Source of the DNA: DATBLQ01 sp036555325
Lineage (GTDB): Bacteria; Pseudomonadota; Alphaproteobacteria; Rhizobiales; Aestuariivirgaceae
Reading direction: 5' to 3'
NCBI GenBank assembly: GCA_036555325.1
Contig: DATBLQ010000061.1
Location: 1 to 16,825, forward strand
Length of the DNA stretch: 16,825 nucleotides
Notes under the pieces: model-generated
Told to the model about the DNA's origin: nothing
The model's database searches: none
What the model saw: the letters and a program-made list of their open reading frames with translations, nothing else
Part shown: in pieces, positions 6,601-13,715 of the stretch
How positions within the stretch are numbered: the stretch's first letter is position 1
Layout of the letters: each line of letters opens with the position of its first letter
Made by a program: the position numbers and the translations under genes

Positions 6601-7744
6601 GCAAGCAAGCGGCGGGCCGAAGGGCCACAAAATCGAGGGCCGTGTAACCCAGCATCACCTCGACGAAATGCCGCGCTCACAATGGTGGAGTGTGGCGCTT
6701 TCAAGTGAGAAGTCGCTGGCCGAACTCGAGGCCATGAAGCAGCAGTATGAGGAGTCGAAGAAAGGGTTGGAGAACCGATTCCTCGACAAAGTCGAGAAGC
6801 TACAGCGTGGCGATGAGCTTCCCCCGGGCGTCATGAAGATGGTTAAGGTGTTCGCGGCGGTCAAGCGCAAGATCCAGCCTGGCGACAAGATGGCGGGACG
6901 GCACGGCAACAAGGGTGTCGTGTCGAAGATTGTGCCGGACGAGGATATGCCTTATCTCGAGGATGGCACCCCGATCGATATTGTGCTGAACCCACTGGGT
7001 GTTCCTTCGCGAATGAACGTCGGGCAAATCCTCGAAACACATCTTGGTTGGGCTTGTGCTGGCTTGGGCCGAAAGATTGGCGAGCTGATCGAGGTCTATC
7101 GTGAATCGCAGAAGATCAAGCCGCTGAAGGACCAGCTGCACAAGATCTACGGCAAGAACGAGGAAATTGAGTTGCTTAACGACGACCAGCTCGTTGAGAT
7201 GGCTGACCATCTTCGCGAAGGCGTGCCGATTGCAACCCCAGTGTTCGATGGAGCCCGGGAAGAAGATATCAGCTCAATGCTGGATGCCGCGGGACTTTCA
7301 TCTTCCGGGCAAGTCACGCTTTACGACGGGCGAACGGGGGAGCCCTTCGATCGAAAGGTAACGGTTGGCTACATATATATCCTGAAGCTCCACCATCTGG
7401 TGGACGACAAGATCCACGCACGTTCGATCGGACCTTACAGCCTGGTGACCCAGCAGCCACTTGGCGGCAAGGCACAGTTCGGCGGCCAGCGTTTCGGTGA
7501 AATGGAAGTATGGGCCCTCGAAGCATACGGCGCAGCTTACACCCTCCAGGAAATGCTGACCGTCAAGTCGGATGATGTTGCTGGTCGTACCAAGGTCTAC
7601 GAGGCGATCGTGCGAGGAGACGACGCGTTTGAAGCGGGTATTCCCGAAAGCTTCAATGTTCTGGTCAAGGAGATGCGTTCGCTTGGATTGAACGTCGAGC
7701 TGCAAAACTCGGAGTCGGCACCAACACCCTCTCCGGCAGAGTAA
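3635..7744 (+). CDS. rpoB: DNA-directed RNA polymerase subunit beta
   Basis: This is the catalytic beta subunit of RNA polymerase, about 1369 aa, close to the alphaproteobacterial norm. ATG 3635 is chosen because AGGAAGG (3620-3626) sits 8 nt upstream; the GTG at 3626 overlaps that site and ATG 3641 is too far. The protein opens with [11 protein letters not shown] and [12 protein letters not shown]. The rifampicin region (near residue 514 onward, [20 protein letters not shown] then [13 protein letters not shown]) has D524, H534 and S539 at the places of E. coli D516, H526 and S531, so it is sensitive-type. The nucleotide-binding [12 protein letters not shown] has K1085 and K1093 (E. coli K1065 and K1073). 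The C-terminal clamp part has [23 protein letters not shown], split here as [12 protein letters not shown] and [11 protein letters not shown]. It is paired with rpoC 89 nt downstream. Confidence 0.99.
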   Translation: [1369 protein letters not shown]

Positions 7745-7751
7745 CGGCGGG

Positions 7752-7766
7752 GGCGGATTATCCGCC
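7752..7766 (+). other. Small hairpin in the rpoB-rpoC gap
   Basis: GGCGGA (7752-7757) pairs with TCCGCC (7761-7766) around a 3-nt loop, 8 nt after the rpoB stop. No T-run follows, so it is not a terminator. The 89-nt gap otherwise contains two Shine-Dalgarno-like runs (AAGGAG ending at 7822 and AAGGA at 7826-7830) ahead of rpoC. A role in mRNA stability or processing is only a guess. Confidence 0.4.
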
Positions 7767-7833
7767 TATCCGCTGGACAAAAGGTTTTAGTCAGGCGGGA
7801 GCAAGGCTTCCGCAAAAAGGAGAAAAAGGATCC

Positions 7834-10800
7834 ATGAACCAAGAGGTCATGAATATCCTCAACCCGGCGACTGCCCCTCAGGCTTTCGACCAAATCCGGA
7901 TCGGCATCGCGTCTCCGGAAAAAATTCTGTCTTGGTCCTATGGCGAGATCAAGAAGCCAGAGACAATCAACTATCGTACGTTCAAACCGGAGCGAGACGG
8001 GTTGTTTTGCGCCCGGATCTTCGGACCGATCAAGGACTACGAATGCTTGTGCGGCAAATACAAGCGGATGAAGTACAAAGGCATCATCTGCGAAAAGTGC
8101 GGCGTGGAGGTAACGCTTTCGAAGGTCCGCCGCGAGCGCATGGGTCATATCGAGCTTGCCGCACCGGTTGCGCATATCTGGTTCTTGAAGTCGTTGCCAT
8201 CGCGCATTGCGTTGCTTCTCGACATGACCCTCAAGGATGTCGAGCGTGTCCTCTATTTCGAAAACTACATTGTCCTTGAACCGGGACTAACACCGCTGGC
8301 GCCGCATCAACTGCTGACCGAGGATGAGTACATCAAGGCGCAGGAATCCTATGGCGAGGACAGCTTCACGGCCGGCATCGGTGCTGAAGCAATTCGCGAG
8401 ATTCTTCTCGGCATCAATCTCGACAAGACACGCGATGAGCTGCGCAAGGAGATCGCCGAATCTACCTCGGAGCTTAAGCCGAAGAAGCTTGCCAAGCGGC
8501 TGAAAATTGTGGAGTCGTTCATCGAATCCGGCAACCGCCCCGAATGGATGATCCTGACCGTCGTGCCAGTCATTCCCCCCGAGCTGCGGCCGCTGGTGCC
8601 GCTGGATGGAGGACGGTTTGCCACATCCGACCTAAATGATCTTTACCGCCGGGTGATCAACCGAAACAATCGTCTCAAGCGGCTCATCGAGTTGCGGGCA
8701 CCTGATATCATCATCCGCAACGAAAAGCGCATGTTGCAGGAAGCCGTCGATGCGTTGTTCGACAATGGCCGGCGCGGGCGTGTCATTACCGGCGCCAACA
8801 AGCGCCCGCTCAAGTCGCTTGCCGACATGTTGAAAGGCAAGCAGGGCCGTTTCCGGCAGAACCTGTTGGGCAAGCGAGTGGACTATTCGGGCCGCTCAGT
8901 CATCGTGGTTGGTCCCGAACTCAAGCTGCACCAGTGCGGCCTACCGAAGAAAATGGCACTCGAGCTGTTCAAACCTTTCATCTATTCGCGACTCGACGCC
9001 AAGGGTCTCTCGGCGACCGTCAAGCAGGCGAAAAAACTGGTAGAAAAAGAAAAGCCGGAAGTCTGGGATATCCTCGATGAGGTCATCCGCGAGCATCCAG
9101 TTTTGCTCAACCGCGCCCCGACGTTGCACCGCCTCGGAATCCAAGCTTTCGAGCCGATCCTCATCGAGGGCAAGGCAATCCAGCTGCACCCGTTGGTCTG
9201 TGCCGCCTTTAACGCCGATTTCGACGGCGACCAAATGGCCGTGCATGTGCCGCTGTCGCTCGAAGCACAGCTTGAGGCGCGCGTGCTCATGATGTCGACC
9301 AACAACATACTCCATCCGGCCAACGGCCAGCCGATTATCGTACCGTCGCAGGATATAGTTCTCGGGCTCTACTATCTCTCCACGGCGCGCTCGAACGAGC
9401 CTGGCGAAGGGAAAGTGTTCGGCTCGATGGCGGAGATCGAGCATGCATTGTCATCCGGTGTGGTAAGCCTACATGCGAAGGTCAAGGCGCGGTTCATTCA
9501 ACTGGACCTCAATGGTAAGGACGTTTCGAAGGTTTATGAAACGACGCCCGGTCGGATGAAAATTGGCGAGCTGCTGCCAAAAGCCAGGAATATCTCGCTC
9601 GAGCTTTGCAATAAGCTGCTCACCAAGCGTGAAATTTCGCGAATGATCGATGCCGTGTATCGTCACTGCGGCCAGAAAGAATCGGTCATCTTCTGCGATA
9701 AGATCATGGCGCTCGGGTTCCACCACGCCTTCAAAGCGGGGATCTCCTTCGGCAAGGACGACATGGTGATCCCGGAAACCAAAGAAAAGCTGGTGCAGGA
9801 GACGCGTGAGCTCGCCAAGGAATATGAGCAACAATATATCGATGGCCTCATCACTCAAGGCGAGAAGTACAACAAGGTTATCGATGCTTGGGCAAAGTGC
9901 ACCGATAGGGTTGCCGACGAGATGATGGCGCGTATATCGAGCGTACAGGTCGATGAAAAAACCAAGCGCGAGAAACATCCGAACTCCATTTACATGATGG
10001 CCCATTCAGGAGCGCGAGGCTCTCCGGCGCAGATGAAGCAACTCGCCGGCATGCGCGGGCTGATGGCCAAGCCGTCAGGAGAGATCATCGAGACGCCGAT
10101 CATCTCAAACTTCAAGGAAGGGCTTTCGGTGCTTGAGTATTTCAATTCAACGCACGGCGCGCGAAAAGGCCTGGCCGATACGGCGTTGAAAACCGCCAAC
10201 TCGGGCTATCTCACGCGCCGATTGGTGGACGTTGCTCAAGACTCGATCGTCACTGAGGAGGATTGCGGCACGGATGCGGCCATTACCGCAAGACCGATAG
10301 TGGACGCGGGCGAAGTTATCGCTTCGCTCGGCCAGCGCGTACTCGGTCGTACTACGGCGGTGGATGTGAAAGACCCGAACAGCGGTGGAATCATCGTGGC
10401 GGCAAACAACGAAATCATGGAAGAACACGTGGAGAAGCTGGAAGCCGCCGGCATCACCGAGGTTCGCATCAGGTCAGTTCTTACCTGTGCGACGAAGTTC
10501 GGCGTGTGTGCCAAGTGTTACGGGCGCGACCTTGCCCGGGGCACACCAGTTAACCTCGGCGAGGCGGTTGGAGTTATCGCTGCCCAGTCGATCGGTGAGC
10601 CCGGCACGCAACTAACGATGCGCACCTTCCACATCGGAGGGACTGCGCAGGTGCTCGACCAGTCATTCATCGAATCGAACGTTGAGGGCATCGTGCGAAT
10701 CCGCAACAAAAATGTCGTTCGGGATTCATCCGGCAAGACAATCGTGATGGGCCGCAACGTCGGGATTGTTATCGAGGATGGCAAGGGCAACGAGCGAGCG

Positions 10801-12003
10801 GTCCATAAAGTGACATATGGAACGCGGCTGTTTGTCGATGAGGGCGACAAGGTGAAGCGCGGCACGAAGCTCGCGGAATGGGACCCCTATACAAGACCTA
10901 TTATGACCGAGGTAGAAGGGACAATCGATTACGAAGATGTGGTTGAAGGTGTGTCGGTGGTGGAAGCCGCCGACGAAGCAACCGGAATCACCAATCGCGT
11001 GATCATCGATTGGCGCGGCAATACTCGCGGACAGAGTCTCAAGCCAGCGCTTGCCATCAAGGACGCAAATGGCAAGATCCTCAAGCTACCGCGCGGCGGC
11101 GAGGCGCGATACCTACTTTCAGTGGACGCGGTCCTGTCTGTCGATCCAAGCGCCAAGGTAAAGGCGGGCGATGTTCTTGCCCGCATACCGCTGGAAAGCG
11201 CCAAGACGCGCGACATCACCGGGGGTCTACCACGCGTGGCAGAATTGTTCGAAGCGCGTCGACCCAAGGACCACGCGATCATCGCGGAGATTTCAGGACG
11301 CGTGGAATTTGGACGTGACTACAAGAACAAGCGCCGGATCCGTATCGTGCCCGATGATGAGTCGATTGAGCCCATCGAGTACCTTATTCCCAAGGGCAAG
11401 CATTTGCCTGTTCAAGAAGGCGATCACATCGAGAAAGGCGAATATATCCTCGACGGCAATCCGGCGCCGCATGACATCCTGGCGATCAAAGGCGTGGAGG
11501 AGCTGGCATTCTATCTGGTGAATGAGATCCAGGAGGTCTACCGGCTGCAGGGCGTCAACATCAATGACAAGCACATTGAAGTGATCGTCCGGCAAATGCT
11601 GCAGAAAGTCGAGATTACCGATTCGGGCGATTCAACGCTTCTGCCCGGTGAGCAAGTCGACGCAATCGAGCTCGACGTTGTCAATCAGAAGCTTACTAAT
11701 GAAGGCCACAAACCGGCGAGTGGACTGCCTGTCCTGCTAGGCATCACCAAGGCATCGCTGCAGACGCGGTCCTTCATCTCGGCTGCATCGTTTCAGGAGA
11801 CGACTCGCGTCCTCACCGAGGCTGCTGTGGTTGGCAAGGTCGATACGCTTGAGGGCCTTAAGGAGAACGTTATCGTCGGCCGGCTCATTCCGGCGGGGAC
11901 CGGCGGGATGCTGGCCCGCTACAAGCAGATCGCCGAGAAACGTGACAACCTCATCATCGAGGAACAGGCCAAGGAAGCCGAAAAACTCACAGCAGCCGAA
12001 TAG
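7834..12003 (+). CDS. rpoC: DNA-directed RNA polymerase subunit beta'
   Basis: This is the beta' subunit, 1389 aa, carrying the active-site magnesium. It starts at ATG 7834 with MNQEVMNIL after AAGGAG/AAGGA sites. The N-terminal zinc site is C71, C73, C86, C89 (CLC...CEKC). The catalytic NADFDGDQM gives D462, D464 and D466. The second zinc site is C811, C885, C892, C895. Bridge-helix-region GLMAKPSGEIIETPI lies at about 742-757, and the trigger-loop motif QLTMRTFHIGG has M929, R930 and H933. All catalytic and metal residues seen match the E. coli protein with a shift of 1 to 3 positions. It is co-transcribed with rpoB and followed by a strong hairpin terminator, which marks the end of the plus-strand unit here. 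Confidence 0.99.
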   Translation: MNQEVMNILNPATAPQAFDQIRIGIASPEKILSWSYGEIKKPETINYRTFKPERDGLFCARIFGPIKDYECLCGKYKRMKYKGIICEKCGVEVTLSKVRRERMGHIELAAPVAHIWFLKSLPSRIALLLDMTLKDVERVLYFENYIVLEPGLTPLAPHQLLTEDEYIKAQESYGEDSFTAGIGAEAIREILLGINLDKTRDELRKEIAESTSELKPKKLAKRLKIVESFIESGNRPEWMILTVVPVIPPELRPLVPLDGGRFATSDLNDLYRRVINRNNRLKRLIELRAPDIIIRNEKRMLQEAVDALFDNGRRGRVITGANKRPLKSLADMLKGKQGRFRQNLLGKRVDYSGRSVIVVGPELKLHQCGLPKKMALELFKPFIYSRLDAKGLSATVKQAKKLVEKEKPEVWDILDEVIREHPVLLNRAPTLHRLGIQAFEPILIEGKAIQLHPLVCAAFNADFDGDQMAVHVPLSLEAQLEARVLMMSTNNILHPANGQPIIVPSQDIVLGLYYLSTARSNEPGEGKVFGSMAEIEHALSSGVVSLHAKVKARFIQLDLNGKDVSKVYETTPGRMKIGELLPKARNISLELCNKLLTKREISRMIDAVYRHCGQKESVIFCDKIMALGFHHAFKAGISFGKDDMVIPETKEKLVQETRELAKEYEQQYIDGLITQGEKYNKVIDAWAKCTDRVADEMMARISSVQVDEKTKREKHPNSIYMMAHSGARGSPAQMKQLAGMRGLMAKPSGEIIETPIISNFKEGLSVLEYFNSTHGARKGLADTALKTANSGYLTRRLVDVAQDSIVTEEDCGTDAAITARPIVDAGEVIASLGQRVLGRTTAVDVKDPNSGGIIVAANNEIMEEHVEKLEAAGITEVRIRSVLTCATKFGVCAKCYGRDLARGTPVNLGEAVGVIAAQSIGEPGTQLTMRTFHIGGTAQVLDQSFIESNVEGIVRIRNKNVVRDSSGKTIVMGRNVGIVIEDGKGNERAVHKVTYGTRLFVDEGDKVKRGTKLAEWDPYTRPIMTEVEGTIDYEDVVEGVSVVEAADEATGITNRVIIDWRGNTRGQSLKPALAIKDANGKILKLPRGGEARYLLSVDAVLSVDPSAKVKAGDVLARIPLESAKTRDITGGLPRVAELFEARRPKDHAIIAEISGRVEFGRDYKNKRRIRIVPDDESIEPIEYLIPKGKHLPVQEGDHIEKGEYILDGNPAPHDILAIKGVEELAFYLVNEIQEVYRLQGVNINDKHIEVIVRQMLQKVEITDSGDSTLLPGEQVDAIELDVVNQKLTNEGHKPASGLPVLLGITKASLQTRSFISAASFQETTRVLTEAAVVGKVDTLEGLKENVIVGRLIPAGTGGMLARYKQIAEKRDNLIIEEQAKEAEKLTAAE

Positions 12004-12029
12004 AGTTCTCGAAGCTCGACCAAGCTATC

Positions 12030-12063
12030 ATGGCCGCGCAAAGGCGCGGCCATCTTCCTTTAA
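12030..12063 (+). terminator. Rho-independent terminator after rpoC
   Basis: ATGGCCGCGC (12030-12039) pairs perfectly with GCGCGGCCAT (12044-12053), 10 pairs around an AAAG loop, followed by CTTCCTTTAAA. The U-tail is short and interrupted but present only on the plus-strand side. It lies 27 nt after the rpoC stop and before the convergent gene, so it most likely ends the rplKAJL-rpoBC transcript. Confidence 0.75.
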
Positions 12064-12088
12064 ATGTCCGTGTTAGTTGGGGAATCTC

Positions 12089-12121
12089 AACGCTGTCTGC
12101 GTTCGTCCACTCATTGGACGA
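12089..12121 (-). other. Two adjoining short hairpins at the 3' end of the unknown gene
   Basis: AACGC (12089-12093) pairs with GCGTT (12099-12103), and TCGTCCA (12103-12109) pairs with TGGACGA (12115-12121); the two compete for base 12103. The minus-strand stop codon (12111-12113) falls in the loop of the second hairpin. Neither is followed by a U-run on the minus strand, so they make at best a weak terminator for that gene. Confidence 0.35.
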
Positions 12122-12611
12122 GGCCGAGAGCGCGCTCCAGCGTGGCTCCTGGGAGGTGGCGAGAGGTATTGCCGGACCGATATTTGCGGGCGCGAGATGC
12201 CTCGATCTTAATGGAAAGAATGCATTTTTCGGTGTGGTCTATTCCGAGGTCTGACAAATCCACTCGCCGACGCTGCATTACATAGGCGAGTTCCACCATG
12301 CGGCCGACAATGTAAAGAGCATCGTCCTCGGTCCGGTTGACCTCGCGATTCCACGTCGTTTCGATCCCCGCGCTATCCACCATCGAGAACTCGGGATGAT
12401 CGCTGTCGCCAATGTTATACGTATTGGTGATAACTCCGGCCAGGCGGTAGGTGGGCAAGTGACCGCGTGCAACGTTGCGCCACCAATCGGCCGAGCCGAA
12501 CAAGCCATGTGTGGGTTCAAGGCCAAGGTCGCGGGTAGTAAGGGTAGCCTCCTGCAACCATCTTATTCTTTGATGATCTTCTCGCAGATCATAGATAGTC
12601 AAAAGCGGCAT
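12111..12611 (-). CDS. Hypothetical protein, 166 aa, function not recognised
   Basis: I do not recognise the family. The gene looks real: ATG at 12611-12609 is preceded on the minus strand by GGAGG with a 6-nt gap, a plausible promoter lies 50 nt further upstream, and the composition is that of a soluble protein. It has no signal peptide or membrane segment. Visible features are an N-terminal charged, helix-like part (LREDHQRIRWLQEATLTTRD), an aromatic stretch GLFGSADWWRNVARGHLP (about 36-53), and alternating strand-like segments (YRLAGVITNTYNI, EFSMVDSAGIETTWNREV, KCILSIKIE). These suggest a mixed alpha/beta protein with a beta-rich core (inference). The last 25 residues are basic and low in order. 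It is convergent with rpoC and follows the VOC gene in the same direction with a 116-nt gap. Confidence 0.75.
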   Translation of the reverse strand: MPLLTIYDLREDHQRIRWLQEATLTTRDLGLEPTHGLFGSADWWRNVARGHLPTYRLAGVITNTYNIGDSDHPEFSMVDSAGIETTWNREVNRTEDDALYIVGRMVELAYVMQRRRVDLSDLGIDHTEKCILSIKIEASRARKYRSGNTSRHLPGATLERALGLVQ

Positions 12612-12669
12612 TAACGGCCTCCGCGACGCAACTCACCGAATGACGGCGCGACCGCTACCGTCACATCGA

Positions 12670-12698
12670 TGATAGTAACTCGACTACCGCCCGACAAG
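12670..12698 (-). promoter_or_regulatory. Candidate promoter for the 166-aa gene
   Basis: Read on the minus strand, CTTGTC (12698-12693) is followed after exactly 17 nt by CTATCA (12675-12670). This resembles the alphaproteobacterial housekeeping pattern CTTGAC-N17-CTATAT. Transcription would begin near 12663, leaving about a 50-nt leader with the GGAGG ribosome binding site. The match in the -10 box is only partial. The gene could also be read through from the VOC gene. Confidence 0.45.
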
Positions 12699-12727
12699 CC
12701 GGAGTGCCGGGGAAAGCTGGATTCCGA

Positions 12728-13213
12728 TCAAATCGCCTGAAATGGTGGCTTTTCTGCAACAACTCCCTGTGGCAGGGAAGAGACAGAGTGAAGTTGTTCG
12801 CCCCAACCCTCATTGCCTGCGGACTTCAACACGTGGCTTGACTCCGGTTCGATCAACCCGATGATCGCGCCGGTTGAATCATTCACGATTGAGAGCTTAC
12901 CAACTCCCGGTACGCTCACAGCCGGTCTGCATACTTCACCACCAGCGTAGACTGCTGTTCGCTCTGCCTGATCAATGTCGGCAACTGCCAGATAAGTCAT
13001 CCAATGCGAGGGGATGCCTTGATACTCAGGTTCACGCAACGCGTACACACCACCGACCGGCCTTCCCGCCTGATGGGCAATCCAATAGCTGTCGCCGTCG
13101 GGAAGGAGCGTGTGCTCAAACTCCCAGCCCAAAGTGCGGTGATAGAAGGCCAACGCCACCTCAGGCTCCCAAGTATTGAGCTCGTGCCACCACGTCCGTA
13201 ACGGTTTGGTCAT
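12728..13213 (-). CDS. VOC family (glyoxalase/bleomycin-resistance fold) protein
   Basis: The 161-aa protein resembles the single-domain VOC proteins related to CFP-30/glyoxalase-like enzymes. Motifs are WWHELNTWEPEVALAFYHRTLGWEF (8-32), seen here as WWHELNT then FYHRTLGWEF; AHQAGRPVGGVYAL (46-59); PSHWMTYLAVADIDQA (68-83); and VPGVGKLSIVNDSTGAIIGLIEP (101-123), seen as VPGVGKLS and DSTGAIIGLIEP. H10 and E122 sit where this fold often has metal ligands. VOC proteins act on many small substrates, so none is assigned. ATG 13213 is preferred because GGGAGG lies 9 nt upstream on the minus strand; ATG 13219 is only 3 nt from it, and a longer frame to 13315 adds non-family residues. A tail of about 38 residues follows the domain. 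It is minus-strand, inside a plus-strand housekeeping cluster. Confidence 0.88.
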   Translation of the reverse strand: MTKPLRTWWHELNTWEPEVALAFYHRTLGWEFEHTLLPDGDSYWIAHQAGRPVGGVYALREPEYQGIPSHWMTYLAVADIDQAERTAVYAGGEVCRPAVSVPGVGKLSIVNDSTGAIIGLIEPESSHVLKSAGNEGWGEQLHSVSSLPQGVVAEKPPFQAI

Positions 13214-13310
13214 TGTCATCAGCCTCCCAATGCTACCCGTTCCCGTCCTCAGGATAAGATTACCAACTCGCGGGGCGGCTCTATGGCAAGATTTGGGTAA
13301 TTGCGTGCGT

Positions 13311-13331
13311 ACCAACCACTAATATTGGTAT
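13311..13331. promoter_or_regulatory. Inverted repeat TACCAA-N9-TTGGTA, possible operator
   Basis: TACCAA (13311-13316) and TTGGTA (13326-13331) form a perfect 6-bp dyad centred 108 bp upstream of the VOC start and about 125 bp upstream of the str -35 box. The 21-bp size and AT-rich centre fit a binding site for a dimeric repressor or activator. No regulator gene lies next to it. No convincing promoter for the VOC gene was found in 13214-13345. The operator role is inference. Confidence 0.3.
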
Positions 13332-13445
13332 GACCCCTTGTTTTTGATAGGTTTTGTGAGGGATCAACTGCGCGGACGCCACAGTTGGCGGTCCAAGCAC
13401 GAATCAGCACGCCCGAATCGCTTGGCAAAATAGCTTCCTTCGGGG

Positions 13446-13474
13446 TTGACGGGGATAATAACGACTCGTATACA
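13446..13474 (+). promoter_or_regulatory. Housekeeping-sigma promoter of the str operon (rpsL-rpsG-fusA-tuf)
   Basis: TTGACG (13446-13451) and TATACA (13469-13474) are separated by exactly 17 bp, a near-consensus sigma-70-type promoter on the plus strand. The expected start is near 13481, giving a leader of about 235 nt to rpsL. It explains how the str genes are expressed although two minus-strand genes and a terminator cut them off from rpoC. Confidence 0.78.
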
Positions 13475-13480
13475 GCGCCA

Positions 13481-13715
13481 TCTTTCAGGCGCAGGCAGTA
13501 GAACTCTGGCGGTTCTAAACGCTGCTGGAAAGCAAGCTTGAACAGATCTGGACAAGACTTCCGGGCGAATTGCGTCTCGGCAGTCCTCTGGTTTTAGCAC
13601 TGGGCTTCGGGGCTCGATCCCGTTGCAACAGTGTGTCTGATCGCACTCGTGAATTCGCAAACTTCGCACGGAAGGCGGGGTTTTTCTGGAGAGCTAGAAA
13701 CAACAAGGGCCGTTC
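13481..13715 (+). other. Long rpsL 5' leader; no gene recognised
   Basis: From the predicted transcription start to rpsL there are about 235 nt. I see no believable coding frame. Weak pairings exist: CACTG (13598-13602) with CAGTG (13629-13633) enclosing CGGG/CCCG, and GCGCC/GGCGC (13475-13492) around the start site. AAGGG at 13705-13709 is the rpsL ribosome binding site. The T-run at 13680-13685 has no strong stem before it. The part of the wider gap between the VOC start and the promoter (13214-13445) holds only the dyad at 13311-13331. Confidence 0.5.

Noticed and set aside
12874..13201. Plus-strand open frames opposite the VOC gene
   Set aside because: No family similarity; the minus-strand VOC frame has clear motifs and a ribosome binding site.
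13594..13634. tRNA-like piece GGGGCTCGATCCC within the rpsL leader
   Set aside because: Looks like a T arm, but no acceptor, D or anticodon stems can be drawn around it and the loop lacks TTC.
13364..13669. Minus-strand open frame of 101 codons in the rpsL leader
   Set aside because: Composition rich in Arg and Cys, no Shine-Dalgarno sequence, and it overlaps the strong plus-strand str promoter; probably not coding.
12004..13715. Mobile element or genomic island scar around the inserted genes
   Set aside because: No transposase, integrase, long terminal inverted repeats or target duplication could be found by eye; the nearby tRNA is 12 kb away.
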